From an uncultured Methylococcaceae bacterium (GTDB taxonomy: Bacteria > Pseudomonadota > Gammaproteobacteria > Methylococcales > Methylococcaceae): a DNA stretch of 7,234 bases. This document shows positions 1 through 5,919 of this stretch, piece by piece. The stretch covers positions 1 through 7,234 of the forward strand of contig CAIVXW010000279.1 in NCBI GenBank assembly GCA_903910005.1. Direction: 5' to 3'. The position numbers and the translations under genes were made by a program. The notes under the pieces were generated by a model. That model was not told the DNA's origin and made no database searches. It saw only the letters and a program-made list of their open reading frames with translations. Positions within the stretch are counted from its first letter, which is position 1. Each line of letters begins with the position of its first letter.

Positions 1-302
1 AGGTCTCCCGGGTTCCGCACAAGAGACATCCACACATGCTTCGGGTCTTCGACTCCGGGGAACCGACACAGGACTTGCGATTTAACGCCCTGCATCGTAT
101 TGCTTTCCCGTTCTTACGACACGGTCAGCATTCCCAACCTTGATTTCGGAGCTCAATACCGAGCCTATGCTTTCCCCTGTCAACGCTTAGTCGCTGCCCT
201 CACGGACAGTCCAACCCATGACTCGGAGTTCCGGCGGCTCGCTATGCCTTTCCGGGCAGAGGACTTTCACCTCCAATCTCTTGCCAGCTTATCCCGGCGC
301 AC
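1..302 (-). mobile_element. Group II intron, 5' part (domain I region), runs off left edge
   Basis: Read on the minus strand, the segment begins at 302 with GTGCGCC, matching the GUGYG start of group II introns. It continues through structured sequence resembling domain I of bacterial ORF-carrying introns, such as GGTGAAAGTCCTC early on and CGGGAGACC at the window edge. No open frame belongs to it here; the reverse transcriptase/maturase normally sits in domain IV, several hundred bases further in, so it would lie beyond position 1. The boundary is supported independently: CTTACG just before the intron start (IBS1) is perfectly complementary to CGTAAG inside it (EBS1, minus strand 118-113). 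The intron lies antisense to, and about 226 bp upstream of, the DUF2281 gene. The structural subclass cannot be decided from this fragment. Whether it is still mobile cannot be judged, because domains IV-VI are outside the window. Confidence 0.85.
113..118 (-). other. Intron EBS1 (exon-binding site 1)
   Basis: The minus-strand hexamer CGTAAG lies about 185 nt into the intron, in the part of domain I where EBS1 is expected. It is the exact reverse complement of the hexamer immediately 5' of the intron. A candidate EBS2 (ATCAA, minus strand 144-140) lies upstream and could pair with TTGAT (317-313) in the exon, but at five bases that second match is weak. Confidence 0.7.
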
Positions 303-308
303 CGTAAG
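303..308 (-). other. Intron insertion site / IBS1 in the 5' exon
   Basis: The minus-strand hexamer CTTACG abuts the intron's first G and pairs fully with EBS1, as retrohoming requires. The exon around it (303-528) shows no convincing coding frame on either strand, so the intron seems to sit in intergenic DNA. A 7-bp stem (429-435 with 447-453, TGGCGAG/CTCGCCA) is the only other structure noticed in that stretch, and it has no T-run. Confidence 0.7.
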
Positions 309-528
309 TCCTATCAACAATATCTGTCGTCGTAGTATGTCTCAACCGTCTGCCACTCAGCACCGAATGTAAATACCGTGAGGCCAGACCTGTACCTATT
401 TTATATCGCTATGCCCATGCCTGGTGCGTGGCGAGCTGGGGAAACTCTCGCCATTCGACATCATCTCCGTTCGCAACGTATTAACCCAATTACTTCGATG
501 ACCTCTAACTTTACAAAGGAGACAGAAA

Positions 529-807
529 ATGACCCATGCCGAGCTTGTTTATCAGCATCTCAAACAAATGCCCGAATCTGTAGCCGCTGAAATTCTTGAC
601 TTCGTTCAGTTCCTTGAGTGGAAGCAGGCCAATGTTCAATCTCGTGTTCCCCGGCAACCGGGAACTGCCAAAGGACTGGTCTGGATAGCCGATGACTTCG
701 ATGCCCCACTCGACAAATTCAAGGACTATGTCAGCATGAGGTTACCCATTCCTTTCTGTAAGAGGCTGTTTGGGAATTCCCATTCAAACCTCACACGCTT
801 GCCCTGA
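529..807 (+). CDS. DUF2281 family antitoxin-like protein, orphan with altered C-terminus
   Basis: This 92-residue protein starts at ATG 529, with AAAGGAG (515-521) 7 nt upstream. Residues 1-34 (LKQMPESVAAEILDFVQFLE and neighbours) match the N-terminal helical signature of DUF2281. Residues about 45-70 (GTAKGLVWIADDFDAPLDKF) match the conserved tail found in this family. Such proteins are usually 65-80 residues long and are often encoded just ahead of a PIN-domain ribonuclease as its antitoxin. Here the frame continues about 20 residues past the usual end (FKDYV) into unrelated sequence, the last part of which lies inside the inverted-repeat element beginning at 762. No toxin gene follows. The extension starts with Met-Arg-Leu, how many PIN toxins begin, so it may be the first codons of the lost partner; that is inference. 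Confidence 0.75.
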   Translation: MTHAELVYQHLKQMPESVAAEILDFVQFLEWKQANVQSRVPRQPGTAKGLVWIADDFDAPLDKFKDYVSMRLPIPFCKRLFGNSHSNLTRLP

Positions 808-812
808 GTCCC

Positions 813-837
813 GTTCGCCCTGAGCCTGTCGAAGGGC
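813..837. repeat. REP-like dispersed palindrome
   Basis: GTTCGCCCTGAGCCTGTCGA followed by AGGGC is a widely dispersed intergenic repeat in many proteobacteria. Its outer GCCCT/AGGGC arms can fold. A diverged second copy, TATCGAAGGGCAGG, lies at 905-918, and GCCCTGAG is also repeated directly at 801-808 and 817-824. Confidence 0.6.
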
Positions 838-873
838 TGGACGGCCCCACTGCCCCTTCAGAACCTGCGCTTC

Positions 874-919
874 GCCTGCCCGTGCCCCCCGATTGTCCTG
901 CGTCTATCGAAGGGCAGGC
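874..919. repeat. Inverted repeat inside the MITE-like element
   Basis: GCCTGCCC (874-881) and GGGCAGGC (912-919) are perfect 8-bp complements with a 30-nt loop. The right arm overlaps the diverged REP-like copy, so this is probably part of the same dispersed palindrome family and not a terminator; no T-run follows. Confidence 0.5.
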
Positions 920-991
920 CCCGCACCAACGATCACGATGAATTTTCAAACAGCCTCCCGGCGGCGGTGTGATCCCCTGAGCCGGGGCAGG

Positions 992-997
992 TATAAT
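992..997 (+). promoter_or_regulatory. Candidate -10 box for the RTX gene
   Basis: A consensus TATAAT lies about 70 nt upstream of the chosen ATG. The -35 position 17 bp upstream reads GTGATC, a poor match, and there is no TGn extension. A small palindrome, CCCC-TGAGCC-GGGG (974-987), fills the spacer and might bind an activator or simply be chance. Confidence 0.4.
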
Positions 998-1064
998 CCG
1001 CAGGCCGATCCGCTGCGGTCGGTTCCCGGGTCTCACGCTTTCGTTGATTATTGGAGTATCACAC

Positions 1065-4000
1065 ATGTCTCAGTTTGTTTCAGTTCCCGCCCCCGTCCTG
1101 TCTGCCGCCACGCCGGTCAAACAGCCCAAAGCCGCTGTCGGCCCCACGCCGGTTTTTGCCGACAAGGTGGATTATGGGGTGGGTGATGCACCCAACTCGG
1201 TTGCCGTGGCCGATGTCAACGGCGATGGCCGCCCCGATCTGGTGACGGCGAATGAATGGAGTAATGATGTTTCAATCCTGCTGAATCAGGGCGATGGCCG
1301 TTTTGGTGGCGAAACCCGCTATGAAGCAGGGGATGAACCCTTTTCACTGGCTGTAACCGATGTCAACGCCGATGGCCGTCCTGATCTGGTGGTAGCGAAT
1401 AGCGGTAGTGACGATGTCTCCATTCGGCTCAATCAGGGCAATGGCAGTTTTGGCAAGGAAACGCGCTATACGGTAGGAAACAATCCCCACTCCGTCGCAG
1501 TGGCCGATGTTAACGCCGATGGTCTGCCGGATCTGGCGGTGGCGAATTTCTGGGCTAGTGACATCTCCATTCTGCTCAATAAAGGCAATGGCCAGTTTGC
1601 GGCAGGGGTGCGTTATCCCGTTATAGAGTGGCCTACCTCGGTTGCCATCGGTGATGTCAATGCGGATGGCCGTCCTGATCTGGCGGTGAGTAATTGGGAA
1701 ACCGGGGATAATAAAGCTGGTGTATCCATCCTGCTCAACCTCGGTAATGGCCGTTTCGACAAGCAAACCCGCTATGAGGCGACACCGTATCATCCTTCAT
1801 CGGTCGCAATGCTGGATGTCAACGGCGATGGTCGGCTTGATCTGGCTGTATCTGATGTTATTGATGGCAAGGTCTCCATCCTGTTGAACCTTGGCAATGG
1901 CCGCTTTGGCAGCCCTACTCGTTATGACACCGCAGGTGATGCCTCTTCGGTCGTGGTGGGGGATGTCAACGGCGATGGCATATCCGACCTGGTGGTGGGC
2001 AGTGATTACACGAGTGGGATTGCAAGCCGGGGGGATGATTACAGTAGTTATGATTGGCCTTCATACCTGTCGTTATTGACCGGGACGGGTGATGGCCGTT
2101 TTGCCAAAGCTCTTAAGCTGGAAACCGGGAAAAATCCGGTATCCGTGGCGGTTGCTGACATTAACGGCGACGCCAGGCCGGATCTGGTGGCTGGCAACTG
2201 GGATAGCGATACGATTTCCGTCTTTATCAATAGAACCAGTTATACCCCGGCATCGGCTAATCGGGCGCCCCAGGCCACCTCAACCCTGCCCACCCAAACC
2301 GCCGCTGAAACCAAAACTTTCAGCTACGTCATCCCCGCCAGCACCTTCACCGATGCCAATGGCGACACCCTGAGTTACAGCGCCCGATTAGCCGACGGCG
2401 GCCGTTTACCAACCTGGCTGCGCTTCGATGCGGCCAGCCGCACCCTGTCGGGCACCCCGCCGGTCAACACGCCGGATCTCACCCTCAATATCACTGCTAC
2501 CGATAGCGGCGGGCTGGCGGCCAGCACGGCATTGACGCTGACCACTCCCGGCAACCAGCCGCCGGGCGGTGCCATTGTGCTGGATGACGGCACCCCGGTG
2601 GTGGGACAGACGCTGGCATTCAGCCAGACACTGAACGATGCCGATGGTTTGGGTACGCTGGGTTATCAATGGCTGGCGGGCGGCGTGACGGTGGGCACGG
2701 GCACCCGCTATACCGTGACCGCGCTGGATGTGGGCAGCCGTTTGCAGGTGACGGCGTTTTATACCGATGGGGCGGGCAACGCCGAGAGCGTCAGCAGTGC
2801 CTTGACCGAGGCCGTGACCAATCCGCCGCTGCCGACTTACGCCCTGAGTACAGACCGCACCGCCGTCAACGAGGGCGAGACCGTCGTCGTGCGCCTGGCC
2901 ACTACCAACCTGCCCGCCAACAGCCGGGTGGCATTTGCCTGGAGCGGCACGCTGAACGGTGCCGATGTAGTGGGCGGCCAGTTACCGGAAGCGGCGTTTT
3001 ATGTGGGCGCGGATGGCAAGGCCAGTTTCCGATTGGGCTTGCTGGCCGACAGCCTGACCGAAGGCGCGGAAACGCTAACCCTGAGCCTGACCGATGCGCC
3101 GGGGCAAAGCCTGAGCCTGAGCGTGGCGGATACCAGCCGGTCGGCGGTGGTGAACCATGCCCCGAGTGGCACGGTGAACATACAGGGGCAAGCGGTGGTA
3201 GGGCAAATTCTGACGGCCAGCCAGACCCTCCAGGATGCCGACGGGCTGGGCAGTATCGGCTATCGCTGGCAAAGCGGCACGACCCTGTTGGGCACGGGCG
3301 AGCGTTACACCGTCAAAGCCGGCGATGCCGGTAACAGCATCACGCTGGTGGCCAGTTATACCGATAGGCTGGGCTTTGCCGAGCAGGTAAGCAGCCCGGC
3401 GACGGCGGCGGTCAGCGCGGTGGTCAAGCCTTCGATACAGCAGGGAACCGCCAGAAACGACAAATTTCCCGGCACGGCCAATGCGGATGCTTACGATGGT
3501 CTGGGTGGTAACGACACTCTGAGCGGTTTGACCGGTGACGATACCCTGTTGGGCAACACCGGTAATGACAAGCTGGATGGCGGCGTGGGCAACGATCAAC
3601 TGGACGGCGGTGCCGGGGCGGATACCCTGCTGGGTGGCAGCGACCATGATCGGCTGCTGGGCGGCGATGGCAACGATAGCCTGGATGGCGGGGCCGGGGC
3701 TGATACGCTGGACGGTGGTACGGGCAGCGATACGCTCACGGGTGGCGAGGGGGATGATGTCTATATCGTGGACCATGTGCGTGACCGGATCAGCGAAATC
3801 ACCACCGTGCTGGGCGGTAATGACACGGTACGCAGCAGCCAGGCCTTCACCTTGCCCAACGGTGTGGAAAACCTGGAACTGACCGGCCTGCAAGGACTGA
3901 ACGGCACCGGCAATGATGGCGCCAATAGCATCACCGGTAATGCCGGTGACAACCTGCTGGATGGCAAAAACGGCAACGATACCCTTAACGGCGGCACCGG

Positions 4001-4538
4001 TGACGACACCCTGCTGGGCGGGGGCGGGACGGATGTGCTGGTGGGCGGCGAGGGTTCCGACACCTACCGGGTAAGCAGCACGGAAGATGAAATCATTGAA
4101 ACCGAAGGCGATGGCGATCTGGATGTGATTGAAACCGCCGTCGATTATGCCCTGGGGGAGAACATCGAATACCTGGTGTTACAAGGGGCTGCGCTGCGAG
4201 GCGATGGCAACCCGCTCGATAATTTGCTGAAAGGCAATGACAACGCCAACGAACTGTACGGCTACGAAGGCAACGACACCCTGCAAGGCGATGCCGGTAA
4301 TGACACGCTGGACGGCGGCACGGGGAACGATGAACTGGAGGGCGGTGACGGTCAGGATACGGTGAACTATGCCCGCAACAAACTGGATTACAAAGTGACG
4401 TATGACCCCGATAGCCAGCAATGGATGGTGGAAGACACCGACCCGGATGGCGAAGGCAGTGACGTGTTGACCGACATTGAGGTGATGAGCTTTGCCGATG
4501 GGGACGTGAGTCTGGTGGGCTTGAGTGTGGGGTGGTAG
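1065..4538 (+). CDS. Large secreted FG-GAP propeller / Ig-like / RTX repeat protein (type I secretion substrate)
   Basis: This 1157-residue protein starts at ATG 1065, chosen over an in-frame TTG at 1044 because TTGGAG (1051-1056) sits 8 nt before it. There is no Sec signal peptide. Domains in order: residues 35-390, seven FG-GAP/VCBS repeats, each with a D-x-N-x-D-G type calcium loop, as in integrin-type seven-bladed propellers; about 399-496, a dystroglycan-type cadherin-like domain; about 501-585 and 699-787, two related bacterial Ig-like modules (VGQ...DADGLG...Y-W); about 590-693, a Calx-beta-like module (NEGETVVVRL, EGAETLTLSL); about 794-1101, RTX nonapeptides GGxGxDxLx in three blocks separated by two linkers (NGVENLEL, ENIEYLVL). 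The C-terminus (DVLTDIEVMSFADGD) resembles the ends of type I secretion substrates. Likely role: calcium-folded surface or extracellular adhesin; the ligand is unknown. No ABC transporter, membrane-fusion protein or outer-membrane channel is encoded nearby, so export machinery must come from elsewhere. Confidence 0.9.
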   Translation: MSQFVSVPAPVLSAATPVKQPKAAVGPTPVFADKVDYGVGDAPNSVAVADVNGDGRPDLVTANEWSNDVSILLNQGDGRFGGETRYEAGDEPFSLAVTDVNADGRPDLVVANSGSDDVSIRLNQGNGSFGKETRYTVGNNPHSVAVADVNADGLPDLAVANFWASDISILLNKGNGQFAAGVRYPVIEWPTSVAIGDVNADGRPDLAVSNWETGDNKAGVSILLNLGNGRFDKQTRYEATPYHPSSVAMLDVNGDGRLDLAVSDVIDGKVSILLNLGNGRFGSPTRYDTAGDASSVVVGDVNGDGISDLVVGSDYTSGIASRGDDYSSYDWPSYLSLLTGTGDGRFAKALKLETGKNPVSVAVADINGDARPDLVAGNWDSDTISVFINRTSYTPASANRAPQATSTLPTQTAAETKTFSYVIPASTFTDANGDTLSYSARLADGGRLPTWLRFDAASRTLSGTPPVNTPDLTLNITATDSGGLAASTALTLTTPGNQPPGGAIVLDDGTPVVGQTLAFSQTLNDADGLGTLGYQWLAGGVTVGTGTRYTVTALDVGSRLQVTAFYTDGAGNAESVSSALTEAVTNPPLPTYALSTDRTAVNEGETVVVRLATTNLPANSRVAFAWSGTLNGADVVGGQLPEAAFYVGADGKASFRLGLLADSLTEGAETLTLSLTDAPGQSLSLSVADTSRSAVVNHAPSGTVNIQGQAVVGQILTASQTLQDADGLGSIGYRWQSGTTLLGTGERYTVKAGDAGNSITLVASYTDRLGFAEQVSSPATAAVSAVVKPSIQQGTARNDKFPGTANADAYDGLGGNDTLSGLTGDDTLLGNTGNDKLDGGVGNDQLDGGAGADTLLGGSDHDRLLGGDGNDSLDGGAGADTLDGGTGSDTLTGGEGDDVYIVDHVRDRISEITTVLGGNDTVRSSQAFTLPNGVENLELTGLQGLNGTGNDGANSITGNAGDNLLDGKNGNDTLNGGTGDDTLLGGGGTDVLVGGEGSDTYRVSSTEDEIIETEGDGDLDVIETAVDYALGENIEYLVLQGAALRGDGNPLDNLLKGNDNANELYGYEGNDTLQGDAGNDTLDGGTGNDELEGGDGQDTVNYARNKLDYKVTYDPDSQQWMVEDTDPDGEGSDVLTDIEVMSFADGDVSLVGLSVGW
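1170..2240 (+). repeat. Seven tandem FG-GAP coding repeats
   Basis: The core motif S-V-A-V-x-D-V-N-x-D-G-x-P-D-L recurs seven times, about every 150 bp, beginning near 1197, 1347, 1490, 1638, 1799, 1945 and 2141. DNA identity is highest at the GATGTCAACGSCGATGGCCG core. Repeat 6 is longer because of an insertion (around 2005-2075), and repeat 7 has DINGDARPDL, losing the usual glycine of the calcium loop. Seven copies is the number needed to close one propeller. Confidence 0.85.
3475..4370 (+). repeat. RTX nonapeptide coding repeats in three blocks
   Basis: About ten, five and five copies of GGxGxDxLx occur at about 3500-3765, 3930-4065 and 4215-4365. They form calcium-binding parallel beta-rolls in this family. 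The linkers between blocks are not random: both end in a Leu-Glu-Leu or Tyr-Leu-Val type strand followed by a short G-x-G-N/D stretch leading into the next block, so the linker-plus-block unit itself appears duplicated. Confidence 0.85.
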
Positions 4539-4591
4539 GGTGTTGCGAGCAAATAAACTGTCCGGTTTCATAGAGCCAGCACGAGGTGGCG

Positions 4592-4695
4592 ATGAGACGG
4601 ACGGAATGGCGAGAAGAGACCCGGAAGATGAGGTTCGAAGAAGCATACGGTGATTGGCAAGCGCAGCGGTTGACGCAGGAGGAGGCGTCGGTGCT
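4592..4695 (+). pseudogene. ISNCY-like transposase, N-terminal remnant
   Basis: The start ATG 4592, with GAGG (4583-4586) as ribosome binding site, opens a frame reading MRRTEWREETRKMRFEEAYG, then DWQAQRLTQEEASVL. This closely resembles the beginning of ISNCY-type transposases, whose next segment would be a helix-turn-helix (typically LLGVCERTFRRY). Homology ends near 4695, where the sequence passes into an IS66-like tail in another frame, so only about 34 residues survive. The preceding AATAAACTGTCCGGTTTCA (4554-4572) may be part of this element's left end. The family call is from memory of the motif. Confidence 0.6.
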
Positions 4696-4860
4696 GAAGG
4701 ATTTCACCGGTACAGCGGTACACGCACTAAGGCCGGTGCACAGGCCTATGCACGCCTGCAGGGCGCGATATCCACTTTTCGCAAGCAAGGCCTGAACGTG
4801 TTTGCGACCTTACGTGACTTGTTTTCACATGAGCCTGTCGTTTTGGCATGTGGGGAGTAG
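4696..4860 (+). pseudogene. IS66-like transposase, C-terminal remnant
   Basis: This open frame without a start encodes YSGTRTKAGAQAYARLQGAI and then STFRKQGLNVFATLRDLF, ending at TAG 4858-4860. The pattern G-x-R-T-x-x-G-A-Q-x-x-x-R-(I/L)-x-G-x-I-S-T-x-R-K-Q-G-x-N-V is the region following the catalytic core of IS66-family transposases. Everything upstream, including the DDE residues, is missing. GTTAC at 4864-4868, just after the stop, could be the outer end of the element (IS66 ends commonly begin GTAA when read inward), but no partner repeat remains to confirm it. It is fused, in a different frame, to the ISNCY-like fragment. Confidence 0.65.
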
Positions 4861-4922
4861 GTAGTTACGAAAATGGTACAGTAAAGATAAGCAAACACAG
4901 ATACCAGCCGGGACACCTGTCT

Positions 4923-5251
4923 TCAGGCCAGCATCTGCATCATGACGCTATGCCACAAGGAAACGTCGATTTCACCCAGTTTGCCAACCAACCGTTGCTT
5001 ATCGACGCAGCGTAACTGGTCAACAAAAATACGTGCCTGTTTGCCGTTAAACGTCAGTTCCGGGCGACATTGCAGGGGGTGCCCCTTACTGGTGATGGGA
5101 GCCACGATGACACGCGGTAATGTTGCGTTCATGCGTTGGGTGAAACCACCAGTGCCGGACGGGTTTTCTGAATTTCGGTGCCCACCGTAGGGTCGAGATT
5201 AACCCAATATACGTCGCCCCGTCTGATAGCATCCAGGTTAGATTTTACCAT
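4923..5251 (-). pseudogene. mazF: MazF-type endoribonuclease toxin, frameshifted
   Basis: MazF toxins are single-strand ribonucleases that cut mRNA at short motifs. The first part, ATG 5251 to TGA 5131-5129, encodes 40 residues including RRGDVYWVNLDPTVG and KTRPALVVSPN. The second, ATG 5132 to TGA at 4925-4923, encodes 69 residues including NATLPRVIVAPITSKG and FVDQLRCVDKQRLVGKLGEI. Joined they give about 109 residues, the normal MazF length, with the conserved Arg of KTRP and the Ser/Thr of APITS present. The break is at CCC-AAC-GC-ATG-AAC, where one base is missing compared with an uninterrupted frame. The stop and the next ATG overlap as ATGA, so re-initiation is possible, but the two pieces would have to reassemble to be active. 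The start overlaps the mazE stop by 7 nt. Most likely an inactivated toxin; a sequencing error is the alternative. Confidence 0.85.
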
Positions 5252-5481
5252 TCCCATTCATCGGCATCTGCGGCGGGCGACAGCGTTTCCCAGGCATCGT
5301 CATCATCCTCTGCACGGTGTCCATCAAACCAGCCCATACGAGGCGGACGCACTGCTTCGATAACGATCTTCGTGCCTTCCAGATGTATATCGATTTCGTC
5401 GGTAATGCCGCATTCAGCCAGCCAGGGTACCGGAATGAGAACCCCTGGCGAGTTTCCGAATTTTTCAAGTGTAGTACGCAT
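5245..5481 (-). CDS. mazE: MazE-type antitoxin (AbrB/SpoVT-fold DNA-binding)
   Basis: This 78-residue protein has an N-terminal AbrB-like swapped-hairpin domain (MRTTLEKFGNSPGVLIPVPW, then ECGITDEIDIHLEG and KIVIEAV, residues 1-43) and an acidic, tryptophan-containing tail (RAEDDDDAW, ending DEWEW). In this family the tail is the part that occupies the MazF substrate groove. The start at ATG 5481 fits the usual family beginning; no clear ribosome binding site precedes it, which suggests coupling to the upstream XRE gene that stops 25 nt earlier. Its TAA (5247-5245) lies inside the mazF start region. The gene is intact although its toxin is frameshifted. Confidence 0.88.
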   Translation of the reverse strand: MRTTLEKFGNSPGVLIPVPWLAECGITDEIDIHLEGTKIVIEAVRPPRMGWFDGHRAEDDDDAWETLSPAADADEWEW

Positions 5482-5506
5482 GATATTGAGACATCCGCAA
5501 AATGGA

Positions 5507-5899
5507 TTACCCGCCGCCAGTCCGCTGTTTCAACAATTCATTGAGTTCCTTGAGATAAAGGATTTCCTGGTCTTTCTGAGCCAGTAATAGCTGCATCTTT
5601 TCGAGTTCGGTTCGCAAGCTGTGTAATTGGGATTCGGCTGAATGGGTGCTGATTTGCCAGTTACTATGGTTTTGTTCGCACCCAAAATTAACAACCTGAT
5701 TATTTTCAGCTTCCACCAAGTCAGACAATCGTATATCGAATACTTCGGCAATCTGTTTCAAACGGGACAGGTTCACATCCGTATCTCCCCGCTCAATACT
5801 CCCGTATCCATTCGTGGACATCTCCAGTTTCTGCGCCACTTCCTCCTGCGACCATCCCTTCAATTGCCTGATAAAACGTATCTTTTCATGTACTGACAT
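5507..5899 (-). CDS. XRE-family transcriptional regulator with C-terminal coiled coil
   Basis: This 130-residue protein starts at ATG 5899, preceded by GAGG 7 nt away; a TTG at 5905 in the same frame is less likely. Residues 3-62 are a Cro/C1-type helix-turn-helix: IRQLKGWSQEEVAQKLEMS, then NGYGSIERGDT, NLSRLKQIAEVF and SDLV. Residues about 90-128 (ESQLHSLRTELEKMQLLLAQ, KDQEILYLKELNELLKQ) have hydrophobic heptads and charged flanks typical of a dimerising coiled coil. It is the first gene of the minus-strand operon with mazE and mazF, 25 nt ahead of mazE, so it probably controls the operon in addition to, or in place of, MazE autoregulation. Whether it is part of the toxin-antitoxin complex or an unrelated regulator that has become cotranscribed cannot be seen. 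Confidence 0.85.
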   Translation of the reverse strand: MSVHEKIRFIRQLKGWSQEEVAQKLEMSTNGYGSIERGDTDVNLSRLKQIAEVFDIRLSDLVEAENNQVVNFGCEQNHSNWQISTHSAESQLHSLRTELEKMQLLLAQKDQEILYLKELNELLKQRTGGG

Positions 5900-5919
5900 C
5901 GCCAATCCTCATGCGGTGG

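Larger units (their letters stand above)
762..957. mobile_element. MITE-like element with 18-bp imperfect terminal inverted repeats
   Basis: The left end GAGGCTGTTTGGGAATTC (762-779) and the reverse complement of 940-957 (GAGGCTGTTTGAAAATTC) agree at 16 of 18 positions. They enclose about 160 bp with no plausible gene, but with palindromes described separately. This is the layout of a non-autonomous miniature element mobilised by a transposase encoded elsewhere. I see no clear target-site duplication, so the exact ends or the age of the insertion are uncertain. The element cuts into the tail of the DUF2281 reading frame and ends about 108 bp before the RTX gene. Confidence 0.55.

Noticed and set aside
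100..372. Plus-strand open frame of about 90 codons at the left end
   Set aside because: It lies across the intron boundary, antisense to intron domain I, has no ribosome binding site and encodes low-similarity Ser/Arg-rich sequence; the intron explains the region.
303..420. Minus-strand short frame ending EWQTVETYYDDRYC just before the intron, possibly the interrupted gene
   Set aside because: It stops before the intron, has an in-frame stop shortly upstream and no start; too short to support a gene call.
429..453. 7-bp stem TGGCGAG/CTCGCCA as a terminator next to the intron
   Set aside because: It has an 11-nt loop and no T-run on either strand, and lies more than 120 bp from the insertion point, so it is not the terminator-type target used by some introns.
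791..1066. Minus- and plus-strand open frames of about 90 codons between the DUF2281 and RTX genes
   Set aside because: They cross the inverted repeats and the candidate promoter, are Pro/Gly/Arg-rich and lack ribosome binding sites.
2669..3334. Plus-strand open frame of 221 codons inside the large gene
   Set aside because: It is out of frame with a protein that has clear, continuous domain structure; the Arg/Gly-rich product is typical of a shifted frame.
3075..3893. Minus-strand open frame of 272 codons opposite the RTX region
   Set aside because: It is a by-product of the repetitive, GC-biased Gly/Asp codons of the RTX repeats; its product mirrors the repeat and has no recognisable domain or ribosome binding site.
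1170..4370. Regular repeats suggesting a CRISPR array or non-coding satellite
   Set aside because: The periodicity is in codon units and encodes FG-GAP and RTX motifs; spacers are not unique and repeats are degenerate.
4923..5132. Separate small gene starting at MNATLPRVIV
   Set aside because: It is the second half of mazF; the missing first half lies immediately upstream in the other frame, so it is a frameshifted gene and not an independent one.
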